64,000 bases of DNA from Oscillospiraceae bacterium (GTDB taxonomy: Bacteria; Bacillota; Clostridia; Oscillospirales; Acutalibacteraceae), in the NCBI GenBank assembly GCA_015065425.1, contig SVQH01000008.1, positions 1 to 64,000 on the forward strand. Direction: 5' to 3'. Positions 1 to 8,530 of the stretch are shown one piece after another. Under the pieces are notes generated by a model. That model was not told the DNA's origin and searched no databases. It worked only from the letters and a program-made list of their open reading frames with translations. Position 1 is the first letter of the stretch. Every line of letters starts with the position of its first letter. Made by a program: the position numbers and the translations under genes.

Positions 1-186
1 TTTGTTTACACACATTTACAGGCACAAATATAATTTTTATCGAAATCTGCCAATATATAAGTATAGCAAAAAATTTTATCGAATAAAAACTATGTAGCTT
101 TATATTACTCTTTTTATTACTTGAATTTTTAGTTTTGTTTTGTTATTATATACTTATAATAAAATCTTATGAAAAGAGGATTGCTT
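1..186. other. AT-rich intergenic, no gene seen
   Basis: Very AT-rich upstream region of the first gene. A TATAAT hexamer lies at 155-160, a plausible -10 box for that gene, but I see no convincing -35 box at 16-18 bp. Nothing else supportable is present. Confidence 0.5.
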
Positions 187-1050
187 ATGATTGCTGTTTT
201 GCTCAAAATACGTTACATTCTGGTTTTACCCCTTTTAATTCTCTCTTTGCTTACAACTCCCGTCGCCGTGTCTACTGACTCTGCCGAGCTCATAGGTGAT
301 GATATGTTTGTTTTCGATCAGGCCCTTATGATGGGGCAGGGTATCACAACAGACGGCGAATATTTTTATACAAGCGGTGCCATTGCCGCACTTAATCTTA
401 CCTTCCTTGCAAAGTTTGATGCGGACAATTTAATGTTTGTCGATGCAAAAATGAATCCCTTGCCCGATGTTTGCTCCGACAGAGGAAACAATCACATTGG
501 CGGCATAAGCTACTATGAAGGAAAGATATATGCTTCTGTTGAAGGTCCCGATGAGGGCTTCCCCTGCATTGCGGTGTTTGACTGTGAAACACTCAAAGCT
601 ACGGGAGAAGTTTATGACCTTGACATTGAAAACTATGACGACGGTGTACCTTGGTGTGCTGTTGACAGAGAAACAGGTCTGCTATATGCTTCAAAGTGGT
701 CCGATGCAGAAACTATTTATGTTTACGACATTGCAAAATCAATGGAACTTGTAAGGGAAATTCCTCTCACGGGTATTGGCGTGATAGACCGCATACAGGG
801 CGGTGAATTTTACAACGGCACACTGTTTCTCTCAAATGACCTTGATAACGGCGGATTTATAAAAAATATTCTCAGCGTAAATATCCAAACTGGCGAAGTT
901 GCTGTTGCAGCAGAGAGAAACGTCGGCGGTGACAATGTTGAAGCAGAGGGAATGACATTTTCTGAAACTGAAGACGGCCTTATTTTGCACGTGCTTGATT
1001 ATAATAAGCTTATAGGTGTCAATATGCGTCACTATAATGTTAATTTTTAA
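187..1050 (+). CDS. secreted beta-propeller-like protein, unknown function
   Basis: The protein has 287 residues. I start it at the second in-frame ATG (187) because the only Shine-Dalgarno, AAGAGGA at 174-180, sits 6 nt before it; the ATG at 169 has none. An N-terminal hydrophobic segment (MIAVLLKIRYILVLPLLIL...) looks like a signal peptide or anchor ending near TTPVAVS. The rest has blade-like repeats with recurring patterns such as GITTDGEYFYTSG, GGISYYEGKIYASV, CAVDRETGLLYASKW and GGEFYNGTLFLSND, as in small six- or seven-blade propellers that read as sugar- or peptide-binding surface proteins. No catalytic motif is recognisable. It stands alone and converges on the transporter downstream, sharing a hairpin terminator with it. 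The fold is an inference from repeat spacing; the function is unknown. Confidence 0.7.
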   Translation: MIAVLLKIRYILVLPLLILSLLTTPVAVSTDSAELIGDDMFVFDQALMMGQGITTDGEYFYTSGAIAALNLTFLAKFDADNLMFVDAKMNPLPDVCSDRGNNHIGGISYYEGKIYASVEGPDEGFPCIAVFDCETLKATGEVYDLDIENYDDGVPWCAVDRETGLLYASKWSDAETIYVYDIAKSMELVREIPLTGIGVIDRIQGGEFYNGTLFLSNDLDNGGFIKNILSVNIQTGEVAVAAERNVGGDNVEAEGMTFSETEDGLILHVLDYNKLIGVNMRHYNVNF

Positions 1051-1115
1051 CTAACCCAAAAAATTAAATGCTGACAAAAATTTTTGTGCAGTTGCTTACC
1101 AAATATCACAAAATA

Positions 1116-1153
1116 ACGGCATCAGGTTTACTTTTCAGTATTCCTGATGCCGT
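1116..1153. terminator. bidirectional hairpin between convergent genes
   Basis: A perfect 11-bp inverted repeat (ACGGCATCAGG / CCTGATGCCGT) with a 16-nt loop lies between the convergent genes ending at 1050 and 1189. Its flanks are AT-rich but have only short T runs. Confidence 0.7.
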
Positions 1154-1188
1154 AAAATATTATGTCTGTATTATCTTATACTGAGAAA

Positions 1189-2757
1189 TTATTTGCTCTT
1201 TCTTGCAGCAATTTCTGCAACCATTTCTCTTTGTCTCTTTTCTGTGACAGTGTAGAAGAACATGGGAACTGCACAGGCAAACATACTGATAACACCTGAA
1301 AGGATAAGCATGTTCCAGAGGGTGCCGGGAGAATCAACATATCCTGTTTCGGGATTGATTCCTGCAACATACATTGATATAACACCAATGAAAGCACCGA
1401 CAGCCATACCGATTTTGTTGATAAGGGTCTGCATTGCGAAGCAAATACCTTCACCTCGCTCACCGGTCTTCCATTCAAGATAATCAACCGTATCACCAAT
1501 CATTGCATAAGTCATGATGTTGTTGACGCCCTGAGGAATACCGAGGAGTATAAGACCGATAGCAGCGACAACGAGCTTCCACGGAGCATCATATCCCACA
1601 AAGTACATTACAGCCATTACGATACCGCCGAAGATATGAACGAATATGTATGTGTACTTTTTGGTGAATTTCTTTGTAAGGAAGGGAACAAGCAAGGAAG
1701 CCACAAGACCGCCGGGAATGACGAGCATTGTAATAATTCCGTAAAGACCTTCATTTTTAAGAACATACTTTGCAAAATAAAGTCCGCCGGTATATGTATA
1801 AACCATTCTTGCACCGCCGAGAATACCTGAAAGAACGATGAGAAGAAGTTCTTTGTTCTTGAAGAGGAGCTTCAGATTGTGAATGAAGGAAGGAGCTTCA
1901 TCTTCAGCAGTAAATCTCTCTTTTGTGTTCTTGAAACCGTAGAAGAACATGGGCATGGCAATAATAACAAATGCTACTGCACAGATGAAATATGTCCACT
2001 TAAGTGTATCAGCGTTTGCCATTGTAAAATCGGGCATAACAGTTCCGACGAAAGAATTGATTGCTTCTTCAGCGGAAATACCCTGTTTTGTGACAAGTTC
2101 AGCAATTTCGGATGCTTTTTCAACAGCAATCTGTTCAGTCATATCAGCAGTATATTTATACTTTGATGTAATAGCATCAGTAAGAATGGGAACACCTATG
2201 GTTACAATACCTGCACCTACAGTACAGGCAAGTCGGGCAACTGTAAGGATGTTACCTCTTACAGTGGTGTCATTTGTAAGACAGGTTGAAAGTCCCCAGT
2301 AAGGCACGTCAGCAACGGTGTATACAACAGACCAGATTACATAAAGTATGGAAATAACAGCAAAGCTCCAAACGGTTTTAGCAGTGAAAACAGGCAGGAA
2401 ACAGAGTATTGTGCATATTCCTATGGGAATTGCCATCCATTTAAGATAGGGACGGCATTTGCCCCACTTTGTTCGAGTTTTGTCAACAACACTGCCCATG
2501 ATGGGGTCGTTGAATGCATCAAATACTCTTGTTACGAGCATAAGAATTGCAACTGCCAATGCACCGTCAATAATACCGATTTTTGTGTCCTTGGCACCGA
2601 ATAAAAGTGCATCTGTCATGAAAACAGTGAGATAAGAGCCTATTATGGTACAGATAAAGTTCTGACCGATACCTGTGACCGAATAAGCAATGGCTTCCTT
2701 CGGCTGAACACCCTTACCGGGAGTTGTGCCGAAGAGTTTGTGAAGAAAGTTATTCAT
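1189..2757 (-). CDS. GPH-family (MFS_2) sugar:cation symporter
   Basis: This is a 522-residue polytopic membrane protein of the glycoside-pentoside-hexuronide:cation symporter family (MelB/XylP type), which imports glycosides or oligosaccharides with H+ or Na+. The diagnostic loop between helices 2 and 3 is present: DAFNDPIMGSVVDKTRTKWG followed by KCRPYL. About 12 hydrophobic segments are visible. The start is the third codon of the longest frame (2757), because AAGGAGA is 8 nt from this ATG and only 2 nt from the upstream one. A roughly 45-residue non-membrane stretch between helices 6 and 7 (around EKASEIAELVTKQGISAEEAINS) is larger than usual. No sugar-metabolism gene is adjacent, so the substrate is not predictable. 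Confidence 0.88.
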   Translation of the reverse strand: MNNFLHKLFGTTPGKGVQPKEAIAYSVTGIGQNFICTIIGSYLTVFMTDALLFGAKDTKIGIIDGALAVAILMLVTRVFDAFNDPIMGSVVDKTRTKWGKCRPYLKWMAIPIGICTILCFLPVFTAKTVWSFAVISILYVIWSVVYTVADVPYWGLSTCLTNDTTVRGNILTVARLACTVGAGIVTIGVPILTDAITSKYKYTADMTEQIAVEKASEIAELVTKQGISAEEAINSFVGTVMPDFTMANADTLKWTYFICAVAFVIIAMPMFFYGFKNTKERFTAEDEAPSFIHNLKLLFKNKELLLIVLSGILGGARMVYTYTGGLYFAKYVLKNEGLYGIITMLVIPGGLVASLLVPFLTKKFTKKYTYIFVHIFGGIVMAVMYFVGYDAPWKLVVAAIGLILLGIPQGVNNIMTYAMIGDTVDYLEWKTGERGEGICFAMQTLINKIGMAVGAFIGVISMYVAGINPETGYVDSPGTLWNMLILSGVISMFACAVPMFFYTVTEKRQREMVAEIAARKSK

Positions 2758-2880
2758 ACACATATTCTCCTTATTATAACATTAATACAATAATATCACA
2801 TTGTAACACAAAATAAAAGTACAAATATCGGGCAAATTGCACTAATTTTATTTAAATTTATTTAAATTTTACAAAAGTTA

Positions 2881-2909
2881 TAGACATCATCCGCAAAAAC
2901 AGGTAAAAT
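2881..2909 (+). promoter_or_regulatory. sigma-A-type promoter of metallophosphoesterase gene
   Basis: TAGACA at 2881-2886, a 17-bp spacer and TAAAAT at 2904-2909, each 5/6 to consensus, end 20 bp before the start codon and are followed by AAGGAGATG. Confidence 0.6.
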
Positions 2910-2929
2910 ATCTCTAAGGAGATGAGAAT

Positions 2930-4231
2930 ATGAAAAAAGTATTATCATTGATTTTAAGCTTAATTATGGTTATTATGGCTGTTATGCCCGTGTTCGCGGC
3001 AAATCCTGTTGCGGCAACAGAAAAGTGGCTCTCCGATTGGGATGAAAGAGCTGAAAGGTCAGGTAAAATATGGCAGAGTCCCGGTGAAAACGAGAATGAC
3101 AGAGTTTTTACATGGTTATCCTCTGACACGGGAAACACTTTTACTTATTCAAACGGTGTAAGCAAGTTTACTCTTACTGCCGAGAGCACAATAACTGTTT
3201 ACGGAGTTGTAAATAATATCAAGCTTTCAGGTCTTAATGACGGAGAGTATAAATACTCCTATACTGCCGATGGTGTTACTTATTCGGGAAAGAAGTTTTC
3301 AATAGACACAAAAACGGAAAGCTTTACTGCTTTGTTCTGTTCTGACCCGCAGCTTGGTCGTTCAGGTGACAATAGCCTTAAGGCTGTGCAGGATGATACT
3401 TACGGCTGGGAAAGAACTCTTGAAGGTGCCATGAAAAACGGTGCGGAGCTCATACTTTGCGGCGGTGACCAGGTAAATGACGGATTTTCTTCTCTTCAGT
3501 ATAATGCATTTTTCTCACCTGATACACTTTCTGCTCTTCCTCTTGCACCCACAGCAGGAAATCACGATTTTTACTCAGCAAGATTCAGCACATATTTTGG
3601 TGATACGGGTGTAGATATGATAGGTAATGATTATTATTTTTCATTCGGTGATGCTCTGTTTATCGTGCTTGACTCCAATAATATTCTTGCCCCCATACAT
3701 AAAAACACAATATCTCAGGCTGTAAATGCATATCCTGATGCACGCTGGAGAGTTATGATGCTTCATCACGGTGCGTACTCAGCAGGTGCAGATGAGTTTA
3801 CAAATAAGATATGTACTTCAATGCTCAAAGGATATTTTGATGATTTTGGCATTGACCTTGTTCTCAGCGGTCATAATCATTTTTATTCGAGAACATATCC
3901 CATATATAACGGTCAGATTTCTTCCTTAGGAACCGTATTTTTTGAAGCAGGTTCAGCCTCGGGCGGCAAATGTTCATCCTATGACACATCAGGCAGTGAA
4001 TATATAGTGCACAGCGTGGACCTCAGCGAGGCATCCTATTCACTGCTGACATTTGAGGAAGACCATATCGTTATCAATTCCTATCTTACCGATTCCGGTG
4101 AAATATTCGACTCGTTTACCGTAGTCAATACAGAAAAGGCTGAAGAAATTCCTCATTTCGGAATTTTTGCAAAGCTTATTGCATTCTTTGAAAAAATTCT
4201 TTCATACATTCCCGTTCCATATAAAAAGTAA
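2930..4231 (+). CDS. secreted metallophosphoesterase, purple acid phosphatase-like
   Basis: The protein has 433 residues with a clear signal peptide (residues 1-24, ...AVMPVFAA). Residues about 30-130 form an Fn3-like beta domain, as in purple acid phosphatases. The calcineurin-type dimetal core follows: D139 in FCSDPQ, D180 in GGDQVNDG, N211-H212 in GNHD, HH at 279-280, and H315/H317 in GHNH. All ligands needed for a two-metal phosphoesterase are present. It acts outside the membrane, probably hydrolysing phosphomonoesters or diesters. The last 25 residues form a Phe/Ile/Lys amphipathic tail (FAKLIAFFEKILSYI), shared in style with three other secreted proteins here. It stands alone, with its own promoter and a strong terminator. 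The substrate is unknown. Confidence 0.88.
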   Translation: MKKVLSLILSLIMVIMAVMPVFAANPVAATEKWLSDWDERAERSGKIWQSPGENENDRVFTWLSSDTGNTFTYSNGVSKFTLTAESTITVYGVVNNIKLSGLNDGEYKYSYTADGVTYSGKKFSIDTKTESFTALFCSDPQLGRSGDNSLKAVQDDTYGWERTLEGAMKNGAELILCGGDQVNDGFSSLQYNAFFSPDTLSALPLAPTAGNHDFYSARFSTYFGDTGVDMIGNDYYFSFGDALFIVLDSNNILAPIHKNTISQAVNAYPDARWRVMMLHHGAYSAGADEFTNKICTSMLKGYFDDFGIDLVLSGHNHFYSRTYPIYNGQISSLGTVFFEAGSASGGKCSSYDTSGSEYIVHSVDLSEASYSLLTFEEDHIVINSYLTDSGEIFDSFTVVNTEKAEEIPHFGIFAKLIAFFEKILSYIPVPYKK

Positions 4232-4246
4232 TAACAATAATTGAAT

Positions 4247-4293
4247 AAAAACAGGCTCAGTTTTACCGTGAAGGCAAAACGAGCCTGTTTTTT
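4247..4293 (+). terminator. Rho-independent terminator after metallophosphoesterase
   Basis: AAAACAGGCTC pairs with GAGCCTGTTTT, and an inner GTTTT/AAAAC extends the stem. It ends in a T6 run. The neighbouring gene converges, so it can serve both strands. Confidence 0.9.
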
Positions 4294-4317
4294 GAATTTA
4301 AATTATAATTTGTATGT

Positions 4318-5280
4318 TTACCAGTTTTTTATTATTTCGGGGCAATTGAAAATTTCATCCAGTTTTTTTATGAACGGCATAATATCAGCCGCACCGCCGA
4401 TTTTATGATCAAAAACAAGGGTTATGGGTAACACTTTTTTTGTTCCGAGCTCAAGAGTTCCGTCTTCTTTTTTGTAAACATATTCTTTGTCCTTTACTCT
4501 TCCCGTAGCAAAAAGAAATACCTGAGGGTACAAAGGGGGAATATAGGTGATGTTTACATCAAGGTTATCGTAAAGAGTTCCCCAGTTTGTATAACATACT
4601 GTTCCTTCGGTGAAATCATCAATTTTCAGACCGTCATAAGGAGCTTTATGGGATGATTTTTTATGTTTTTTCTTTTTGAAAAGCTTTGAAAACTTTGCTA
4701 TTTTCCCTTTTCCGAAATATACTGCCATCACTTGTGACAGTGAGTTCAGGGCTTTACCCTTCAGGGCAAGTCCGAGAATTCTCTGACCGCCTACATTGAA
4801 CATTATTTTTTTCAGATTTGTATTTCCGAGTTTTCTTTTTACTTCCTCTGTGAGTATTGCTGTTTCACGCAGATTTTTGTCTTCAAGTCCTTTAATTTTT
4901 ACCTGAAATGTCTGAGAGTCGGGAAGACATACAGCCATTGCAACATCAATATGTTTTTTTATAATGATTCTTCCGCTGGTTTTGCGGTGATTGTATTCAT
5001 AATGAGCATTGAGTCTCGGGGCTGCCTTTAATCCTTCGACCAGAATTTTTATCATGAGAGTGTTGAAAGTCAGTTTATAATCCACACTTTCTTTCAGCTC
5101 TTTGAATTTTTCGAGAAGTGCCGTAACATCAGCCTCATAGCTGCAGGCTGTTCCCGGAATTTCTTTTTGTGAATTTACAAGCACATTGGATGTTATTCTG
5201 TCTCTTATAGACATATATTCTACTATATCGCCTTGTTCGGGAGCTAATGTGGATGTCTTTATATATTCCTTAAAACTCAT
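4318..5280 (-). CDS. stand-alone 2-oxoacid dehydrogenase E2-type acyltransferase domain
   Basis: The protein has 320 residues and matches only the catalytic domain of dihydrolipoamide acyltransferases. The C-terminal signature is LPITLVFDHKIGGAADIMPF, with the catalytic-type His at 292. There is no lipoyl domain and no E1-binding domain, and no E1, E3 or lipoate genes are adjacent. The usual DHRxxDG motif reads DHKIGG, so the Asp that assists the His is replaced by Gly. A basic insert (KLFKKKKHKKSSHK, about residue 200) interrupts the domain. It may act as a CoA-dependent acyltransferase on a small molecule, like chloramphenicol acetyltransferase, or be catalytically impaired. It is divergently transcribed from csaA. 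Confidence 0.75.
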   Translation of the reverse strand: MSFKEYIKTSTLAPEQGDIVEYMSIRDRITSNVLVNSQKEIPGTACSYEADVTALLEKFKELKESVDYKLTFNTLMIKILVEGLKAAPRLNAHYEYNHRKTSGRIIIKKHIDVAMAVCLPDSQTFQVKIKGLEDKNLRETAILTEEVKRKLGNTNLKKIMFNVGGQRILGLALKGKALNSLSQVMAVYFGKGKIAKFSKLFKKKKHKKSSHKAPYDGLKIDDFTEGTVCYTNWGTLYDNLDVNITYIPPLYPQVFLFATGRVKDKEYVYKKEDGTLELGTKKVLPITLVFDHKIGGAADIMPFIKKLDEIFNCPEIIKNW

Positions 5281-5353
5281 GTTTTCCCTCTTTTCCCTTT
5301 TGTTCTTTTTATGCTATCATAAATACAGAAAGAATTCCACTGTTTTATTCTTC

Positions 5354-5382
5354 TTGTATCATTTTTGGAATTGTGCTATTAT
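5354..5382 (+). promoter_or_regulatory. sigma-A-type promoter of csaA
   Basis: TTGTAT (5354-5359), a 17-bp spacer and TATTAT (5377-5382) lie 33 bp before the csaA start. Confidence 0.5.
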
Positions 5383-5415
5383 TATATCAGAATTATTTCC
5401 TATGGAGGGTATAAT

Positions 5416-5745
5416 ATGGCTGTTTTTGAGGATTTTCTTAAGCTTGATATAAGGGTAGGTACTGTGTTAAGTGCAGAAGTTTTTGAAAAGGCTAAAAAGC
5501 CTGCGTATAAACTTACTGTGGATATGGGAGAAGAAATCGGAGTCAGACGGTCTTCCGCACAGATAACACAGAGATATACCCCCGATGAACTTATCGGTAA
5601 ACAGGTTCTTGCAGTTGTAAACTTCCCTCCAAGACAGATAGCCGATATGATGTCAGAGATATTGGTACTCGGAACTTATTCCGAGGGCGGTGTTGTTCTT
5701 ATTACTACCGACAAAGAAGTTAAAAACGGTGATAAACTGGGATGA
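5416..5745 (+). CDS. csaA: CsaA-like tRNA-binding-domain protein
   Basis: The 109-residue protein is a single OB-fold tRNA-binding domain, close to B. subtilis CsaA in length and sequence (LDIRVGTVLSAEVFEKAKKPAYKL, then SSAQITQRYTPDELIGKQVLAVVNFPPRQI). CsaA is described as an export-related chaperone, and the same domain binds tRNA. The start is at 5416, where GGAGGG precedes ATG by 6 nt; the longer frame from 5365 overlaps the promoter. It is followed after 10 nt by the HD hydrolase gene, probably in one transcript. Confidence 0.88.
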   Translation: MAVFEDFLKLDIRVGTVLSAEVFEKAKKPAYKLTVDMGEEIGVRRSSAQITQRYTPDELIGKQVLAVVNFPPRQIADMMSEILVLGTYSEGGVVLITTDKEVKNGDKLG

Positions 5746-5755
5746 GGAGAATTAT

Positions 5756-6322
5756 ATGAAACCTGAAGAAGTATTGAGTGTTCTGGGTATTGCCGAAAAG
5801 CTTAAATGCATCACACGTCACAGTGATACTTCAAGCGGCAGGCGGGAGAGTGTGGCAGAACACAGCTGGCGGCTTTCACTTTTTGCAATGCTTATGGCGG
5901 ATGAGTTTCCCGAAGCTGATATAAATAAAGTCATAAAAATGTGCCTTATACATGACTTAGGTGAGGCATTTACAGGTGATATTGCAACATTTTGCAAAAC
6001 TGAAGCGGACTGCGAAAAAGAAAAACGGCTTTTTATCGGCTGGATAGAAAGCCTTCCCGATACGGCAAGTCGGGAGTTTATTTCTCTTTACGATGAGATG
6101 GAAAAATGTGAGACAGAAGAAGCAAAGCTTTATAAAGCCCTTGATAAGCTTGAAGCTGTGATACAGCATAATGAAAGCGACATAAAGACATGGCTGCCTC
6201 TTGAATATGACCTGCAACTTACTTACGGCAGTGCTGAAACAGAGTTTTCTGACTATCTTAAGCGTTTTAAGTCACATATTGATGATTGGACTAAGAATAA
6301 GATAGCAACACAAGGTAAATAA
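5756..6322 (+). CDS. HD-domain nucleotidase-like hydrolase (YfbR/HDDC2 type)
   Basis: The protein has 188 residues. The metal-binding pattern of small HD hydrolases is complete: H22 near RHSD, H36 in VAEHSWR, H66-D67 in LIHDLGEAFTGDI, and D130 in ALDKLEAV. Family members of this length (YfbR, HDDC2) are 5'-deoxynucleotidases that dephosphorylate deoxynucleoside monophosphates. The start at 5756 follows GGAGA; the upstream frame overlaps the end of csaA. Co-transcription with csaA is likely. Confidence 0.82.
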   Translation: MKPEEVLSVLGIAEKLKCITRHSDTSSGRRESVAEHSWRLSLFAMLMADEFPEADINKVIKMCLIHDLGEAFTGDIATFCKTEADCEKEKRLFIGWIESLPDTASREFISLYDEMEKCETEEAKLYKALDKLEAVIQHNESDIKTWLPLEYDLQLTYGSAETEFSDYLKRFKSHIDDWTKNKIATQGK

Positions 6323-6325
6323 AAC

Positions 6326-6354
6326 TTGTGCATTGCACTGTTTTGTGATATTAT
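6326..6354 (+). promoter_or_regulatory. possible promoter of cytidylyltransferase-glycosyltransferase pair
   Basis: TTGTGC, a 17-bp spacer and TATTAT are followed by GGGGGTGA just before the next start. The -35 match is only 4/6. Confidence 0.4.
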
Positions 6355-6384
6355 ATATAAATAAATCATTATGGGGGTGAAAAG

Positions 6385-7089
6385 ATGGTAGTTGCGGCAA
6401 TTCTTGCCGGGGGAAAAGGCAGCAGAATGGGTTCAGATTTGCCCAAACAGTTTCTTGAAACAGGAGGGATTCCTGTTATTATAAGAAGCATAAATGCGTT
6501 TCTTTCGTCCTCTGAAGTGGATAATGTAATAATAAGTGTCTGTGCTGATTATTATGATTACACAAAAGAGCTTGTTGGGCAATTTGTTAAAACTGATAAA
6601 GAGATATTTATTATACACGGCGGCAGTACAAGAAGCGATACTCTTTTCGGTATAGTTTCGTTTATGAAAGAAAAAAATATTCTTGACGGAAGTATAGTTC
6701 TGACTCATGATGCAGTAAGACCATTTATTAATGAGAGGATAATTTCTGAGAATATAGAGGCTGCAAAAAAATACGGTGCCTGCAACACCTGTATACCCGC
6801 AGTGGATACCATGCTTATCAGTGATGACGGAGAATTTATTTCGTCTGTGCCTGACAGGAATCATCTTTTCCATGCACAGACCCCTCAGAGTTTTGATGCG
6901 GCTAAGCTTTACAAACTGATGTCTGAAATGTCAGAGGATGTCTTTAATATGCTTACCGACGGCTGCTCGGTATTTACTTACAGCGGTGAGCCTGTTTATC
7001 TTGTAAGGGGAGAGAGTTATAATATAAAAATTACTTTTCCCGATGATATAAAAAGAGCAGAAAGCATAATTAAAGAGTATTATAACTGA
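6385..7089 (+). CDS. TarI/IspD-family cytidylyltransferase
   Basis: The 234-residue protein has the nucleotide-binding signature ILAGGKGSRMG (6-16), PKQF (20-23), HGGSTRSDT (78-86) and THDAVRPF (107-114). Two members of this family look alike: IspD (MEP pathway, CDP-methylerythritol) and TarI (CDP-ribitol for teichoic acid-type polymers). The sequence favours TarI: YGACNTCIPAVDTM, FHAQTPQSFD, LTDGCSVF in place of the IspD TDDAS motif, and the ending RGESYNIKITFPDDIKRAE. The gene is followed after 12 nt by a glycosyltransferase rather than ispF, which also points to a cell-wall or capsule polymer. IspD or a bifunctional role cannot be excluded. Confidence 0.75.
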   Translation: MVVAAILAGGKGSRMGSDLPKQFLETGGIPVIIRSINAFLSSSEVDNVIISVCADYYDYTKELVGQFVKTDKEIFIIHGGSTRSDTLFGIVSFMKEKNILDGSIVLTHDAVRPFINERIISENIEAAKKYGACNTCIPAVDTMLISDDGEFISSVPDRNHLFHAQTPQSFDAAKLYKLMSEMSEDVFNMLTDGCSVFTYSGEPVYLVRGESYNIKITFPDDIKRAESIIKEYYN

Positions 7090-7101
7090 ACGGAGAAAAA
7101 T

Positions 7102-8463
7102 ATGGCGACACTTACAGTAATTGTAACTGCATATAACAGTGCAGATGATCTTAAATATACTTTTGAAGGACTTTGTGAGCAGTCCAGCGAGGATTTTGAT
7201 GTTGTAATAGTTGATACGGGTTGTGATGCCGATTCAAAGACTGTCATCAAAGAGTATTGTGATGAATATGTCGGTTTTCAATCTGTTGAAATTCCTCACT
7301 GTCTTACACCTGAAGCAAGAAACGAAGGTGTAAAATATGCCAAAGGAGAATTGGTTTATTTCATTGACGGCGGCGATTATATTGCCCCGGATACGGTTGA
7401 AAGTATACTGAAAGCGGCAGATGTAACAAAGGCGGATATTTTCACTCCCCGTTATTATTCTGCAGGTGAAAATGAGCCGTATTATGACAGATGGATGGAT
7501 ATGCTTGCCACGGTTCCTGAAATCGATAAATTTGACAGGGCACTTCTCAATACTCTTGATTTTGACGGCAGAGTATACAGAAAGAAGTTTTTTGATTTGT
7601 ATTCACTCAGTTTTCCTGCAACTCCCGTTATGTATAATGCGGCATTTCTCATAAAATGTGTATTTGGCTGTGATGCAAAGGTGTCGGGTGTGGCAGGTGC
7701 CATATATTCAAGAAGAAGAGGTATCTACCGTGACGGTTTCCCGGAAAAGGGTGAGCCTACAGAAAAGAATCTTGATATACTGATAAGTGTTTACGAGGAA
7801 ATTTATGCCGATGCAAAAGCAATAATTGAAGATGAAACAGGTGCTTTTGACGGTGATGAATATACTGCTCAGGAGATACTTACGGTCTATTTTGAAGAAT
7901 TGACTAACAGATTTTACAGATATTTCTGGTATCTCTCAGATGAGACCCTTAAAAAGATAAGGGACAGATATGAAAATATATCAGCTCTTCTTACGGAAGA
8001 AAGAAGAAAGACACTCAACAAGACTTTTGCTGACCTCAGATTCCCCGGTATGTATGTTACGAGACAGGATGCGGCTGATTTACCATTGTTCAGTATTCTT
8101 GCCGATCTTTCAGATAACACTCAGCTTGATGAATTTATTGATTCACTTTATATTCAGAAATTCCCCTTCTTTGAACTGTTTGTCAGAAAGAGTGCGGCAG
8201 AAGACCCTTCCTTCCCCGAGAGATGGAGAAGCGTTGAAAATATCACGGTTCTTCCCGATGAAGGATTTTTTGCCAAAGCAAGAAATGAAGCAAAGGGTGT
8301 TACTATAAATGTAAAGGACCCCACGCCGCTTGACCCGAGAATACTTTCAGAGCTTTCTGTGTCCAAGGCACCGAGAAGCTTCATTCAGTATATGTTTACA
8401 AGTAAAAGAAAACAGTATTCTGCAAAGTCATACCTTAAGAGAAAAGGACTTTCCATTCAATAA
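7102..8463 (+). CDS. GT2-family glycosyltransferase with degenerate second GT-A-like region
   Basis: The protein has 453 residues. Residues 3-120 are a GT-A family 2 fold: TVIVTAYNSADDL, DVVIVDTG, the LTPEARNEG helix (72-75) and a DGGD metal motif (89-92). Residues 120-320 are helical and acidic. Residues 328-420 echo the N-terminal half: a FSILADLSDNTQLDEFIDSL opening, FELFVRKSA where the first copy has DVVIVDTG, then KARNEAKG (393-396) and NVKDPTPLDPRIL where the first has FIDGGDYIAPDTV. The second copy lacks a DxD. The protein probably transfers a sugar or polyol phosphate to an envelope polymer with the adjacent cytidylyltransferase. The acceptor is unknown. Start supported by ACGGAGA. 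Confidence 0.8.
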   Translation: MATLTVIVTAYNSADDLKYTFEGLCEQSSEDFDVVIVDTGCDADSKTVIKEYCDEYVGFQSVEIPHCLTPEARNEGVKYAKGELVYFIDGGDYIAPDTVESILKAADVTKADIFTPRYYSAGENEPYYDRWMDMLATVPEIDKFDRALLNTLDFDGRVYRKKFFDLYSLSFPATPVMYNAAFLIKCVFGCDAKVSGVAGAIYSRRRGIYRDGFPEKGEPTEKNLDILISVYEEIYADAKAIIEDETGAFDGDEYTAQEILTVYFEELTNRFYRYFWYLSDETLKKIRDRYENISALLTEERRKTLNKTFADLRFPGMYVTRQDAADLPLFSILADLSDNTQLDEFIDSLYIQKFPFFELFVRKSAAEDPSFPERWRSVENITVLPDEGFFAKARNEAKGVTINVKDPTPLDPRILSELSVSKAPRSFIQYMFTSKRKQYSAKSYLKRKGLSIQ

Positions 8464-8471
8464 TTGAGTAT

Positions 8472-8509
8472 AAAAAAGCGTATCGGTTGAAATTTCCGAT
8501 ACGCTTTTT
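8472..8509. terminator. bidirectional terminator between glycosyltransferase gene and lexA
   Basis: A 14-bp perfect stem (AAAAAGCGTATCGG / CCGATACGCTTTTT) with a 9-nt loop. The A and T tails serve both convergent genes. Confidence 0.92.
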
Positions 8510-8530
8510 GAATTTCTGCCGTATTCCTTA

